DNA of 64,000 bases from Pseudomonadota bacterium (GCA_029556915.1 JAKQIT010000111.1:124001-188000); one strand, 5' to 3'. Counted from the first letter of the stretch, positions 8,450 to 18,265 are shown. Made by a program: numbers and translations. The notes: generated from the letters alone by a model not told the origin.

Positions 8450-8554
8450 CTAGCCGTTTCAAAATCAATTTAGGCAAGGCACTTGAGCGAAGACAGTACG
8501 ATGAGTACGGCAAGCGAAAGTAACGCCGCATAAATTGTATTTTCAAACGGCTAA
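8450..8554. repeat. Family 2 palindromic element, copy A (edd-eda spacer)
   Basis: Long inverted arms (left TAGCCGTTTCAAAAT, right ATTTTCAAACGGCTA) enclose a core with CAAGGC, two GTAC tetramers (AGTACGATGAGTAC) and AACGCCGC. The right arm includes the TAG stop codon of edd. In RNA the arms would form a long hairpin at the edd 3' end. Confidence 0.7.
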
Positions 8555-10365
8555 AGCCATGTGACTGCGCCTTCTTCGGCGGACAATACATTCCTACGCA
8601 TCCCGCCAAACAGTTCGCGTCCCATATCATGCGCATTATGATGGCGTTTCGTATCTGACAACACCTCAACCTCGCGCTCAGCCCACTCATCTTCATCGAC
8701 AAGCACGTTCACCATGCCCACGCTGGCATTCAATCGAACAATATCGCCTGTGCGCACTTTGGCAATCGCCCCACCCGCTGAAGCTTCTGGTGTCATGTGA
8801 ATAGCAGCAGGAATTTTACCTGACGCGCCACTCATGCGGCCATCGGTCACAATAGCCACCATAAAGCCTTTATTTTGCAACACGGCTAATGGCGGTGTGA
8901 GTTTGTGCAACTCTGGCATGCCGTTGGCTTTTGGCCCTTGAAAACGCACCACAGCCACAAAGTCTTTTTCTAGCTCACCACGGTCAAACGCTTCTAGCAA
9001 CTCTTCTTGCGCATCAAACACAATCGCAGGCGCTTCAATAATGTGGCGGTCAGCAGGCACTGCAGAAATCTTAATCACGCTGCGACCCAGATTGCCTTTC
9101 ATCAAGCGCAAGCCGCCTGACTCACTAAATGGAAACTCTGCCGTGCGCACAATCGTTTCGTCTTTGCTCTCTTTGGGTAGGTCTTTCCAAACAATTTTGT
9201 TGTCTTCTTTGACGGGCAATTTGCCATAATCACGCAAGCCGCCGTAAGCCACCGTAAACACATCGGGGAACATATAACCCGCATCAATCAACTCACGAAT
9301 CACAAAAGCCGGGCCACCCGCAGATTGGAACTCGTTGACATCGGCTTTACCATTCGGGTAAACACTTGCCAATAATGGCGTGGTTTTTGCCAAATGATAA
9401 AAGTCAGTCCAGTCAATAATAATACCAGCAGCGCGCGCAATGGCCACCCAATGAATTAAGTGATTGGTTGATCCGCCTGTTGCCAGCAACGCCACCATCG
9501 CGTTCACAATCACATGCTCATCCACCAATTTACCTATCGGTGTAAATTGTTCTTTAGTGGTGTTTTTAATCACCATGTTCACAGCTTCACGTGTCAGCAT
9601 TTCACGCAAGCCATCTGCTGGATGCACAAAGGCTGCGCCCGGCACATGCAAGCCCATCGCTTCCATCAACATTTGGTTACTATTCGCTGTGCCGTAAAAA
9701 GTACAAGTACCCGCACCGTGATAAGCGGCGGATTCTGAAGCCAACAACTCATCGCGCCCAACTAAACCTTGCGCGTATTTTTCACGCACTTTTGATTTTG
9801 TCGTATTATCAATGCCAGTTGCCATAGGGCCAGCGGGCACAAATACGGTGGGTAAATGACCAAAGTGTAGCGCGCCAATCAATAAGCCAGGAACGATTTT
9901 GTCGCAAATGCCCAGCATTAAAGCGGCATCAAATACATCGTGAGACAATGCAACTGCCGTACTCATCGCGATGGTATCGCGACTGAATAATGAGAGCTCC
10001 ATACCCGGCTCACCTTGTGTAATGCCATCACACATGGCCGGCACGCCACCCGCCACTTGCGCAGTTGCACCGAGTTTACGCGCTTCATCACGAATAATAT
10101 CAGGGTAGCCAGCATACGGTTGGTGCGCTGAAAGCATATCGTTATACGCCGTGACAATCCCAATATTAGGGCCTTTTTCGGCCACTACGCGCAACTTATC
10201 ATTACTAGGCATTGCGGCATAAGCGTGCGCCAAATTAGCGCACCCTAAACGCCCAGTACTTTTTGGACGATTAAGCATAGCATCTACACGCTGTAAATAA
10301 GCAGCACGTGTGGGGCGACTAACTTCAATAATTCGTTCTGTGACTTCGATATGCGATTGCTTCAT
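8551..10365 (-). CDS. edd: 6-phosphogluconate dehydratase
   Basis: Converts 6-phosphogluconate to KDPG, the step before Eda. It belongs to the IlvD/Edd dehydratase family, which uses an iron-sulfur cluster. Conserved segments are [54 protein letters not shown] and the C-terminal [15 protein letters not shown]. The start is the ATG at 10365: it gives 604 residues, the usual Edd length, and GAAAG lies just upstream. An in-frame extension to 10428 would cover the promoter. The stop codon falls within the arm of a repeat element. Confidence 0.95.
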   Translation of the reverse strand: MKQSHIEVTERIIEVSRPTRAAYLQRVDAMLNRPKSTGRLGCANLAHAYAAMPSNDKLRVVAEKGPNIGIVTAYNDMLSAHQPYAGYPDIIRDEARKLGATAQVAGGVPAMCDGITQGEPGMELSLFSRDTIAMSTAVALSHDVFDAALMLGICDKIVPGLLIGALHFGHLPTVFVPAGPMATGIDNTTKSKVREKYAQGLVGRDELLASESAAYHGAGTCTFYGTANSNQMLMEAMGLHVPGAAFVHPADGLREMLTREAVNMVIKNTTKEQFTPIGKLVDEHVIVNAMVALLATGGSTNHLIHWVAIARAAGIIIDWTDFYHLAKTTPLLASVYPNGKADVNEFQSAGGPAFVIRELIDAGYMFPDVFTVAYGGLRDYGKLPVKEDNKIVWKDLPKESKDETIVRTAEFPFSESGGLRLMKGNLGRSVIKISAVPADRHIIEAPAIVFDAQEELLEAFDRGELEKDFVAVVRFQGPKANGMPELHKLTPPLAVLQNKGFMVAIVTDGRMSGASGKIPAAIHMTPEASAGGAIAKVRTGDIVRLNASVGMVNVLVDEDEWAEREVEVLSDTKRHHNAHDMGRELFGGMRRNVLSAEEGAVTWL

Positions 10366-10394
10366 GATTAGTCTTTCAGATAATGCGATTGTTT

Positions 10395-10422
10395 TATATA
10401 AGAGTGGTGCCGTAAGCACCAA
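10395..10422 (-). promoter_or_regulatory. Putative edd promoter with overlapping palindrome
   Basis: On the minus strand TTGGTG (10417-10422) and TATATA (10395-10400) are spaced 16 bp. GGTGC-CGTAA-GCACC (10406-10420) is a perfect palindrome lying across the -35 and spacer, a likely operator position. The regulator is unknown; it does not match the HexR consensus that I know. Confidence 0.45.
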
Positions 10423-10432
10423 AAACACCTTA

Positions 10433-10454
10433 CCCCGATTATCGCTAATCGGGG
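10433..10454. terminator. Strong hairpin between carbamoyltransferase and edd
   Basis: CCCCGATTA and TAATCGGGG pair perfectly around TCGC. A second small hairpin (AAAAGGC / GCCTTTT) lies at about 10474-10495. They are downstream of the leftward carbamoyltransferase gene and probably end its transcript before the edd promoter. Confidence 0.55.
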
Positions 10455-10554
10455 CGGTTTCGTCAATTTAAAGCGTAGCCCGAAAAGGCCATCTTTCGCC
10501 TTTTTACGTGCGGTCAAATGCGCATTTTAGAACTATAGCGCACACTTTAGCGCG

Positions 10555-12273
10555 CTATTTTTTAGTCACCAGCACATCTTCCATCATGAGAAATTCTAAA
10601 TCGCAGCCATAAAACATATTGAGCGCATCAGTTGGCGAGCAAATCATCGGTTCGCCACGACGATTCAATGAAGTATTCAGCACAACAGGATTACCACGCA
10701 GCTTTTCAAGATGCTCGATTAAGTCATAATAGCGTGGGTTGGTCTCACGCGTCACCACTTGCGCACGCGCAGTGCCATCTTCATGCACCACTTCAGGAAT
10801 GCGCGATTTCCAATGTTCTGCCACATCAAAGGTAAACGTCATATAAGGCGCTGGGTGCGACGTTTGCAGAATATCTTCTGCTACGCGGTCTAGCATACTC
10901 GGACAAAACGGGCGCCAGCGCTCACGGTATTTAATCTGCGCATTGATGCGGTCTGCCACTCCTGGATAACTTGGGTCACCCAAAATACTGCGGCAACCTA
11001 ATGAACGTGGGCCAAATTCCATACGCCCTTGTAACCAAGCGAGCGGATTGCCACTCGCAAGAAGCTCTGCGCCCTTTTGTGCGGCATTTTCCACGCGTGT
11101 AAAAATTGGTTTATTGGGGTGCACTTCACAAGCAGCAATACATTCCTCAGTGGTAAATGCCGGGCCTAAATAGGCATGTTCCATTTTATGGATGGTTTCA
11201 CCCGCCAAGTGCGCGGCGTACGTGGCAGCGCCAAGTGAAGTGCCATTATCGCCAGACGCAGGCTGCACGAACAACTCTTTAACGTGTGGCAAGGCAATAA
11301 TGCGCTGATTCAATTTCACGTTCAACGCCACACCACCTGCCATCGCAATGCGGCCTGTTTCTTTAATAATATCGCCCAAATAGTAATCAATCATTTTTAG
11401 GGCGGTATCTTCAAGCAATTGCTGTACCGAAGCCGCATAATGAATATACGGGTCATCAATTTCGTCGCCGTGGCGCTTTGGGCCTAACCAATCAATCAAT
11501 TGCGGCGTGAAATAATAGCCTTTGCCGCCTTCTTTATAACGGCGTAGCCCAACCACATTCACTAGTTTCGTGTTGACTTCTAGCTCGCCATTTTCAAACG
11601 AAACCAAGCGCGATAAATCGTATTTTTCAGCATCCCCATAAGGTGCCATGCCCATCACTTTAAATTCACCATCGAGCATTTCAAAGCCCAAATACTCAGT
11701 AATCGCACCGTACATGCCACCGAGCGAATCCGGATCATAAAACTCTTTGATTTTATGAATTTTGCCATTTTCGCCATAGCCAAAAAAGGTGGTAGCGTAT
11801 TCGCCTTTGCCATCAATGCCGACAATCGCGGTTTTTTCTTTAAATCCACTTAAATGGTACGCGCTAGAAGCATGCGCTAAGTGGTGTTCCACTGGTACAA
11901 ATTTAGCATTTGTTAATCCTAAATCTGCCATCAACTTCAATGACTTATCGCGGTTACGCCGAAATCGCCGATTGCCGTTAAAAATAGCATCCAGAGCGCG
12001 GTCTGGTGCATACCAATGGCGCTTGGCATAGTGCCAGCGTGCGTTGGTAGAAAGTGGAATTTCCGCATAAGGAAACGCAACAATATCGACTTGCTCCGGC
12101 TTAATGCCAGCCTGCTTCATACAAAATTTAGCGGCCTCGTAGGGGAATTTATTTTTCGCGTGTTTATCACGAATAAAACGCTCTTCTTCAGCGGCCGCAA
12201 TAATTTTACCATCCACCAAAAGTGCGGCTGATGCATCATGCCCAAGTGCGCCCGATAAACCTAAAACAATCAT
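10555..12273 (-). CDS. NodU/CmcH-family carbamoyltransferase
   Basis: A 572-residue O-carbamoyltransferase that uses carbamoyl phosphate and ATP. The N-terminal Kae1-like domain opens MIVLGLSGALGHDASAALL and carries the metal-binding HHLAHASSAY motif. The YrdC-like/NodU C-terminal part contains WLQGRMEFGPRSLGCRSI and LNTSLNRRGEP. In Pseudomonas aeruginosa a homologue in the LPS core locus carbamoylates inner-core heptose II. The neighbouring kinase, waaF and waaC genes make the same role likely here, though antibiotic or Nod-factor carbamoylation occurs in other relatives. It is read leftward, after the kinase genes. Confidence 0.88.
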   Translation of the reverse strand: MIVLGLSGALGHDASAALLVDGKIIAAAEEERFIRDKHAKNKFPYEAAKFCMKQAGIKPEQVDIVAFPYAEIPLSTNARWHYAKRHWYAPDRALDAIFNGNRRFRRNRDKSLKLMADLGLTNAKFVPVEHHLAHASSAYHLSGFKEKTAIVGIDGKGEYATTFFGYGENGKIHKIKEFYDPDSLGGMYGAITEYLGFEMLDGEFKVMGMAPYGDAEKYDLSRLVSFENGELEVNTKLVNVVGLRRYKEGGKGYYFTPQLIDWLGPKRHGDEIDDPYIHYAASVQQLLEDTALKMIDYYLGDIIKETGRIAMAGGVALNVKLNQRIIALPHVKELFVQPASGDNGTSLGAATYAAHLAGETIHKMEHAYLGPAFTTEECIAACEVHPNKPIFTRVENAAQKGAELLASGNPLAWLQGRMEFGPRSLGCRSILGDPSYPGVADRINAQIKYRERWRPFCPSMLDRVAEDILQTSHPAPYMTFTFDVAEHWKSRIPEVVHEDGTARAQVVTRETNPRYYDLIEHLEKLRGNPVVLNTSLNRRGEPMICSPTDALNMFYGCDLEFLMMEDVLVTKK

Positions 12274-12391
12274 GGTAAAACTTTCAAAGTGATTTTTGAT
12301 AAGGATTTCGCTATTTTACTGTGTTTAGCCAAAACCGTTAAAAATAATGCTAATTTTAGTGTAGCAAACATGGTTTTTTATGCTGATTTTT

Positions 12392-12461
12392 CGCCCGAGA
12401 AAAAATCATGCCTCTGTAAGCCGCATGCAGACTGGCTTAGCGAGGAGGTCAAATGATGTTG
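12392..12461 (+). repeat. Family 1 palindromic repeat, copy 3
   Basis: CGCCCGAGA, CCTCTGTAAGCC, GGCTTAGCGAGG, and the end motif AAATGATGTTG. The right stem is imperfect. It lies 3' of the tandem-kinase gene and upstream of the carbamoyltransferase gene. Confidence 0.75.
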
Positions 12462-12466
12462 TGCAT

Positions 12467-13891
12467 TTAAGCGATAGCCGCGCGTCTTAAAAGTGAGGCG
12501 CCCAAAATGTCATCAACATCGTCATACACGTGTACAAATGCGTCTTTAAATATAGCCGTTAGTGCAGCATCTTGCTGCCAATTACGCATAAAACGCTTTA
12601 AATCTTTGACATGTTTTTGTTCAAAATGCCAAGCATTGGCTTGCATGGCATCTAAATCGAGCAAAAGTGGCTTGCCATCTTTTATTTTGATATTGCTCGC
12701 TTTGCAATCGCCATGGCTAATTTTTAGCAAATATAACCGATAAAAAAGTTGAGTGACTTCAAGCGCAACCTGTTGCTTGGTTTCAGTATCCGTAGTTTGT
12801 GCAAAAAATTGCGCAACATCAGGTGCATCCACAAATTCGCTCACAAAATAAGCGCGCTTTCTTAAAAAGCCTACGCGCTCTTCTACCAGCGCGAGCGGCA
12901 TGGGCGTAGCAATATTGGCCATGTTGAGTCGAAACGCATTCGCCCATGAAACTGCCGCACGACTTTTACGCAGAGTTCGGCTCAACCCATGCATTAAGCC
13001 TTTGATATTATAGCGTTTTACCACCACATCTCGTTCGGCAATATTGGCCTTTGCAATGGTGCAAGTGTGGCCATTTTTGATATTTTGCGCAGGGTCGGCT
13101 AAGTAAGCATCTAAGTCACTTAACACGCCTTCATTCACTAGAAAATCGCGCGCAATGGCAACATAACGGCTAAAACTTTGCGTTACTTTTACATCAGTGC
13201 AATTACGAAATACTTTTTTATCCGCATAGCCACGGCTGACTTTGGCGCGAATACTTTGTGTTAATGCCCAAACGTTGGCAGCATCGATCACTGAAAAATA
13301 TAGCCCAGTTTCATTACAGTAGTGTTGGTATAAATCTTCTATCCAAACATCATCTTGCACGTCCATTTTAGAAAATAGCGTGGCCAAATTGCTGCGCTTT
13401 TGCTTGGCCTTAAATAGCTTATTGAGGGTACGAATGCCGTCACCATCCAATGTATAAATGGTTTGCGAAGCAGCTTCTACCAAAAAATTTTTAAAGTACA
13501 AATCGGTTTGAATTAAATCTGCGCGATGGTGCTGCGCAACAGTTTTAACTAAGCTTTGCATGAGTGAAAAACGTGCATTTTTGCTTAGCTGTGCATAGGC
13601 AACTTCAGCATTCTGTGATGCACCTATCGCAGCATAAATAGCCACAAAACCGCTTGCAGCTTCGGTTTCACCATCAAACAAAAGGGCGGGAGTGGCAATA
13701 TTGGCGTTTGCGAGTAATCGAACTCCCGCAATATCGCGCGAAAAATGCTTTTGTGCGCGTGACCCGGTAAACTTTTTAGCATAAACCGCTTGATTGTTCC
13801 ACAAGCCACGCACCACTTCGCGCTGCTGTGGCACAGTTCTAACCACAACTTCTACTTCAATAGGCGGCGCGTTTTTTAGGAGAATTTGCAA
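12467..13891 (-). CDS. LPS core kinase-like protein with two kinase folds
   Basis: 474 residues in which kinase signatures of the LPS/InaA family appear twice. The first half has HHRADLIQTDLYFKNFLV (about 121-138) followed by IYTLDGDGI. The second half has ISHGDCKASNIKI (H at about 393) followed by PLLLDLDAM. Both keep the HxD...N and Asp metal motifs, so both might be active. Such kinases phosphorylate heptose residues of the inner core at the cytoplasmic side. Similar long proteins occur in the Pseudomonas core locus. It is 9 bp downstream of the methyltransferase gene on the same strand, so an operon is likely. The exact acceptor position is unknown. Confidence 0.72.
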   Translation of the reverse strand: MQILLKNAPPIEVEVVVRTVPQQREVVRGLWNNQAVYAKKFTGSRAQKHFSRDIAGVRLLANANIATPALLFDGETEAASGFVAIYAAIGASQNAEVAYAQLSKNARFSLMQSLVKTVAQHHRADLIQTDLYFKNFLVEAASQTIYTLDGDGIRTLNKLFKAKQKRSNLATLFSKMDVQDDVWIEDLYQHYCNETGLYFSVIDAANVWALTQSIRAKVSRGYADKKVFRNCTDVKVTQSFSRYVAIARDFLVNEGVLSDLDAYLADPAQNIKNGHTCTIAKANIAERDVVVKRYNIKGLMHGLSRTLRKSRAAVSWANAFRLNMANIATPMPLALVEERVGFLRKRAYFVSEFVDAPDVAQFFAQTTDTETKQQVALEVTQLFYRLYLLKISHGDCKASNIKIKDGKPLLLDLDAMQANAWHFEQKHVKDLKRFMRNWQQDAALTAIFKDAFVHVYDDVDDILGASLLRRAAIA

Positions 13892-13900
13892 CTGCTTGAA

Positions 13901-14581
13901 TTAAACTTTACGCAGCACATAAACGCGCCACATGGCGTAAAGTGGTAAAAAGTCTAAATGATTGACCACTTTAAAACCCGCTTGCACAAACTCTTGCTCA
14001 ATTACTTTGGCGGGAATCAAAAATCGGTTTTGATTCGCTCCGCGCGGATGGCGCTCTTCTGATTTTCTACGTTGATAGGCTTTTAAATTACCGTCCACCC
14101 AAAGTGACAAAATAACGGTATCTCGTGTTACACGATGAAACTCTTTAAGCATCGCAATGCGGTGATCTGGCTGACCAATATGGTGCATTAATCGCATGCT
14201 AAAAATGCTATCGACTGCATTATCTTGCATATCAATAGCAAATGCAGATGTTTGAAATGCGGTGATGCGTGAAGCAATCTCTTTGGGGCAGTTTTCAAGT
14301 GCGACAGCAACCATATCGGCCGAGTTATCTGCACCAATAATTTTTCGGCTTGGGTTTTCTGCCAAAGTTGGCCAAAAACGTCCAGCACCACAGGGCAAAT
14401 CGAGCACTTCTTTTGGCTCACCTGCAATTTTTAAGGCTTTACGTGCCAATTGTACGTCACGCCAGTGTGATAAGCGTGGCTCAATACCGCGTTTATGTTT
14501 CTCGTAATAATATTGTGAATGTTCACGCGTATATTTATTTGAGAACTCTAGCTTAATGGGTGCATCTTTTTTTGCTGACAT
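13901..14581 (-). CDS. Class I SAM-dependent methyltransferase
   Basis: 226 residues with a Rossmann SAM-binding site: VLDLPCGAGRFWP (motif I), IIGADNSADMV (acidic loop), and VDSIFSMRLMHHIG (motif IV region). It lies between two LPS-kinase-like genes, with a 9-bp gap to the downstream one. A role in methylating a core sugar or phosphate group is plausible but not shown by the sequence. Ubiquinone- or small-molecule-methylating relatives share the same fold. Confidence 0.7.
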   Translation of the reverse strand: MSAKKDAPIKLEFSNKYTREHSQYYYEKHKRGIEPRLSHWRDVQLARKALKIAGEPKEVLDLPCGAGRFWPTLAENPSRKIIGADNSADMVAVALENCPKEIASRITAFQTSAFAIDMQDNAVDSIFSMRLMHHIGQPDHRIAMLKEFHRVTRDTVILSLWVDGNLKAYQRRKSEERHPRGANQNRFLIPAKVIEQEFVQAGFKVVNHLDFLPLYAMWRVYVLRKV

Positions 14582-14635
14582 GGAAAAAACCCTTAAAAAT
14601 TTAAATCAATCTGAATATGAGGCGAATTATACCAA

Positions 14636-15415
14636 TTACTTATGTTTTACTCGATTAGAACGTTTGATAATCAATCTGCACAGCCATTTGGTATAAGGCG
14701 TTAAGTGCTGAATGTCAAAATAGCGCAAGAAAAAATACATTCGCGTTGTTTTACTCCAGTATTTAGCATGGCGATTAAGCACCGCCAAATCAATTAAAGT
14801 GCGCAGCGCTGGCAACATATTGACTCTAGACTTTTCTAAATCAATGACAGCAACTTCTGGAGCCTTTATGTTTGAAGCATTTACAAACAAATGTTTGGGG
14901 TAAAACGAGCGGTGCTGAATTTTAGCATCGTGCAATTGTCGTGCAAATTGCGCAAGAGCTTTCGCCAGCGACCGTTGCGTAGCCAAGCTTGGCGTTGCAT
15001 TGGCAAATAAAGCTTCAGTCAAGCTTTCTAATGACTGAAAACCTTGCAGTTCGCGCGTCATTAACGTGGTTTTTAAATCCCCTTGTGGATTACGGCCAAA
15101 CAACAGCACCTCTGGCGCACGTATATTTTTTGAAGCCAAATATTGCATCATTTCAAATTCACGCTGAAATGTTGGTACGCCTTTAATCGGGTGCAAAAAT
15201 GATGTGCGGCAATGCTTATCTTGCTTTTTTAAAAAAGCCCCGATGGAACTACCATCATCTTGTGCTAGTGTAATGCGTCCAACACCGCTCCAGCCGCCAC
15301 GGCGCTCATTAGGCTCTTCAAACCAGTTCACTTTGAAGTCCCACACTTTTTCAAAAGTATCTAGTTGATTTTTTTGCAACAGTTGCGCATGTTTTGCAGA
15401 AATATAAGTGAGCAA
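14636..15415 (-). CDS. InaA/WaaP-like lipopolysaccharide kinase
   Basis: 259 residues with the family's RRGGWSGVGRI segment near the N-terminus, a lysine in IGAFLKKQDKH, the catalytic HRSFYPKHLFV and the metal-binding VAVIDLEKSR. The usual HRDFY Asp is Ser here (HRSFY). That is the place of the catalytic base in this kinase group, so activity is uncertain. It starts the leftward kinase-methyltransferase-kinase-carbamoyltransferase set. It probably acts on the LPS inner core. Confidence 0.75.
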   Translation of the reverse strand: MLTYISAKHAQLLQKNQLDTFEKVWDFKVNWFEEPNERRGGWSGVGRITLAQDDGSSIGAFLKKQDKHCRTSFLHPIKGVPTFQREFEMMQYLASKNIRAPEVLLFGRNPQGDLKTTLMTRELQGFQSLESLTEALFANATPSLATQRSLAKALAQFARQLHDAKIQHRSFYPKHLFVNASNIKAPEVAVIDLEKSRVNMLPALRTLIDLAVLNRHAKYWSKTTRMYFFLRYFDIQHLTPYTKWLCRLIIKRSNRVKHK

Positions 15416-15749
15416 AACCTACTCCATTCAATCATTTTTTATTGATTGTGCATTTTATCAGGTAACGCTTCATTTTTTATTAAACCTTATGATTAAACCT
15501 TGAGCTGATTAATTAAAACAGCAGCTTCTAGACCAACCTGTTAATCTAAAATAAGCATTTTTGCAGATATTACGATTTTCATTAATACTGTAGTCATAGA
15601 CAAAAATACTCAGCTAATTAAGGCGTGCTATGTATAATCAAATAAAACATAACACAGGCAATGACCCATTTGCGCTTTGCTAATTCACTTAACTATATGT
15701 AAAAATCTAATAAATTACGCTAAACAGTTTTAGGAATACATCATTCAAC
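15416..15749. other. Intergenic region between divergent kinase and acyltransferase genes
   Basis: 334 bp, AT-rich, with no gene recognised. A TATAAT at 15633-15638 could be the -10 element for the rightward acyltransferase gene, without a good -35. An AGGA about 14 nt before the acyltransferase ATG may be its ribosome site. Leftward promoter elements for the kinase were not clear. Confidence 0.4.
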
Positions 15750-17729
15750 ATGAATTACAGAAGAGAAATAGATGGTCTGCGGGCTTTAGCCATTATCCCC
15801 GTCATACTTTACCATGCCGGTTTGCAAGGCTTTAGCGGCGGCTATGTTGGCGTAGACATTTTTTTTGTCATTAGCGGATTCTTAATCACCACTATTATTT
15901 TGTCTGAAATGCAGACAGGAACATTCTCGCTCATCGGCTTTTATGAGCGCAGAGCTAGACGCATTTTACCTGCACTATTTTTGGTGTTGACAGTCTGTTT
16001 GCCATTTGCCTGGTTTTGGTTGCAACCACTTGCCCTTAAAAATTTTTCTGAAAGCTTAATAGCCGTCATATTATTCATATCCAACATATTTTTTTGGAAG
16101 CATGGGGGCTATTTTGATATTGAGAGTGAACTCAATCCACTTTTACACACTTGGAGTTTAGCGGTTGAAGAGCAATACTATGTGCTGTTTCCTTTATTTT
16201 TGATGGTCGCATGGCGCTTTGGTAAGCGATGGATAGTTGGGCTGCTGATACTAGGCGCGTTGGCAAGTTTAGCGCTAGCGTATAAAGTGTCGCTGTCTTT
16301 TTCAACCACTGCTTTTTATCTCTTACCTGGGCGTGGTTGGGAACTGCTTATTGGTGCGTTTACCGCTTTTTATTTATTTTCTAAGCAATCCGTTATCAAT
16401 GCAAATAAGCCATTAACCAATCAACTAATGGGCGCAGTTGGCTTGCTGTTAATTATTTATAGTATCGTATTTTTTAATAAAGATACGCCTTTCCCAAGTT
16501 TTTATACTTTAGTGCCAACCATTGGTGCGGCGTTCATTATTTTGTTTACCACGCCGCAAACGCTAGTTGGTAAGCTACTTGGTAGTAAAGCGCTCGTCGG
16601 GGTTGGTTTAATTAGCTATAGTGCTTATTTATGGCATCAACCCTTATTCTCGTTTGCAAAACATCGAAGCATAGAAGCACCAAGCCAAGCACTGTTAATT
16701 GGTTTGTCGATTGCGGCACTTGTACTCGCGTATTTTAGCTGGAAATATGTTGAAACCCCTTTTAGAATTAAAAGTCGTGTCACACGCAAACAAATTTTTC
16801 TTTTTGCAGCCATAGGCAGTATTTTCTTCATCACGATAGGGGTATTGGGGGCTTTGAAAGAGGGCTTCCCTAATAGATATTCTATACCAGCAGCACTTTC
16901 TAGCTCTTTTGGCATTAGCCAAAGGGCAAATGAATGTTTTGAGAAGCCAGGTGTTCATGCTAATCCAGACTGGCTATGTGACGTTGGCACCAAGCAAGAT
17001 AAGCCATCTTTTATGATGTTTGGGGATTCACACGCTAGATCTATGTTTGATGCTTTTGATGCGGCGGCAACGCGCACCTCTCAACTTGGACAGTTTACTG
17101 GCTCATACAACTGTCCACCATTACTCAACATTCATGTGTTAAGACGCGGTCAAGGTGAAAACAACTGTAATGCGCTGAACACTAGAGTTTACGAATACGT
17201 TAAAGCCAATAAGATATCTAAGGTATTTTTAGTGAGTCGATGGACTTTTTATACGGATGGCGGTTATGACGGAGTAGATGCTACTTGGATTGGCTTAACT
17301 AAAAGCAGCCCAAGAAGTAAAGAAACATCACGCGCTGCTTTTGAAGCTGGCCTTAAGGCTACTGTAGATGCTTACGCTAGCATTGGCACGCAGCTTTATA
17401 TTGTTGCGCAAGTGCCTCAGCAAAAATTACAAGTAAAAGAAGCTTATTACAATTTATACGCCTTTGATGAAAATAATGTGGCTCAACAAATCCAGCAGTT
17501 GTCAGTTTCTAAAGCAGAACATCAGCAACTGCAATCCTACGTGAATACGCTTTTTAAAGGCTATGTACAGGATGGAAAGCTGAAGCTAGTGAATTTTGAT
17601 GATGCACTTTGTACGCAAGAACGTTGTAGCATAGGCAGTGAGACTAAAAGCTATTACTCAGATAATAATCACCTCACTACCGATGGCGAACTGCTAGTGG
17701 TTGACGCATTAGTGAAAAACTTTAATTAA
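15750..17729 (+). CDS. OafA-type membrane acyltransferase with C-terminal SGNH domain
   Basis: 659 residues. The N-terminal part is an acyltransferase-3 membrane domain of about ten segments: YRREIDGLRALAIIPVILYH, GGYVGVDIFFVISGFLIT, ERRARRILPALF, and LHTWSLAVEEQYYVLFP. The C-terminal periplasmic part (from about 400) is an SGNH hydrolase-like domain with MMFGDSHARS and DNNHLTTDG, which would supply the Ser and Asp/His. Such proteins O-acetylate LPS, O-antigen or exopolysaccharide. It is followed 77 bp later by a thioredoxin-like lipoprotein. The acceptor here is unknown. Confidence 0.9.
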   Translation: MNYRREIDGLRALAIIPVILYHAGLQGFSGGYVGVDIFFVISGFLITTIILSEMQTGTFSLIGFYERRARRILPALFLVLTVCLPFAWFWLQPLALKNFSESLIAVILFISNIFFWKHGGYFDIESELNPLLHTWSLAVEEQYYVLFPLFLMVAWRFGKRWIVGLLILGALASLALAYKVSLSFSTTAFYLLPGRGWELLIGAFTAFYLFSKQSVINANKPLTNQLMGAVGLLLIIYSIVFFNKDTPFPSFYTLVPTIGAAFIILFTTPQTLVGKLLGSKALVGVGLISYSAYLWHQPLFSFAKHRSIEAPSQALLIGLSIAALVLAYFSWKYVETPFRIKSRVTRKQIFLFAAIGSIFFITIGVLGALKEGFPNRYSIPAALSSSFGISQRANECFEKPGVHANPDWLCDVGTKQDKPSFMMFGDSHARSMFDAFDAAATRTSQLGQFTGSYNCPPLLNIHVLRRGQGENNCNALNTRVYEYVKANKISKVFLVSRWTFYTDGGYDGVDATWIGLTKSSPRSKETSRAAFEAGLKATVDAYASIGTQLYIVAQVPQQKLQVKEAYYNLYAFDENNVAQQIQQLSVSKAEHQQLQSYVNTLFKGYVQDGKLKLVNFDDALCTQERCSIGSETKSYYSDNNHLTTDGELLVVDALVKNFN

Positions 17730-17806
17730 TTAGGCAGCTTTTAAAAATATATAACACCAGATTTTATCCACTTAAATTTTAAACTGAATGATTTCAACAA
17801 ATTCCC

Positions 17807-18265
17807 ATGGCTAAATACTATTTGTTTATGACATTATTGATGAGCTTAGCAGCTTGTTCTGGCGACAAACCTTACAACGAGCACGCAAATGCCAAGGCAG
17901 TGATTGAGCAAGCAGCAAGCGAAGCAAAGCTGCAAAAAAAACCGATGATTATTATCTTTGGTGCAAATTGGTGCCCAGACTGCAGGGCTGTAAGTAATGC
18001 CATTGAAAATGGAAAAGATGCCACTAAAATTGCCAAGGAATTTAAAATAGTGAAAGTGAATGTAGGTGATTTTAATAAAAACATAGAGGTTGCAAATTCT
18101 TACGGAAACCCAATAGCGGGAGGAATCCCCGGTGCCGCCATATTAACTTTTGACCACAAATTACTTTATGTCACCCATCCTGGTGAGCTGTCCACAGCCA
18201 TTAGAAATAGTGAAAATGGCGTTTACAGTTTATTTAGGCAACACACTGCCTCACCTGTAATTTGA
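17807..18265 (+). CDS. Thioredoxin-fold lipoprotein
   Basis: 152 residues. The N-terminus is a lipoprotein signal with lipobox LAAC (Cys at about 18). The thioredoxin fold has the redox motif WCPDC (about residues 49-53) and the cis-proline region GGIPGAA. It probably sits on the periplasmic face and reduces or oxidises disulfides. CPDC differs from the CGPC of thioredoxin and is seen in other envelope thioredoxin-like proteins. It lies between the acyltransferase and the GNAT gene. Confidence 0.8.
   Translation: MAKYYLFMTLLMSLAACSGDKPYNEHANAKAVIEQAASEAKLQKKPMIIIFGANWCPDCRAVSNAIENGKDATKIAKEFKIVKVNVGDFNKNIEVANSYGNPIAGGIPGAAILTFDHKLLYVTHPGELSTAIRNSENGVYSLFRQHTASPVI

Noticed and set aside
9464-9827. 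Rightward reading frames inside edd
   Set aside because: They are opposite-strand shadows of edd with no ribosome site or recognisable motif.
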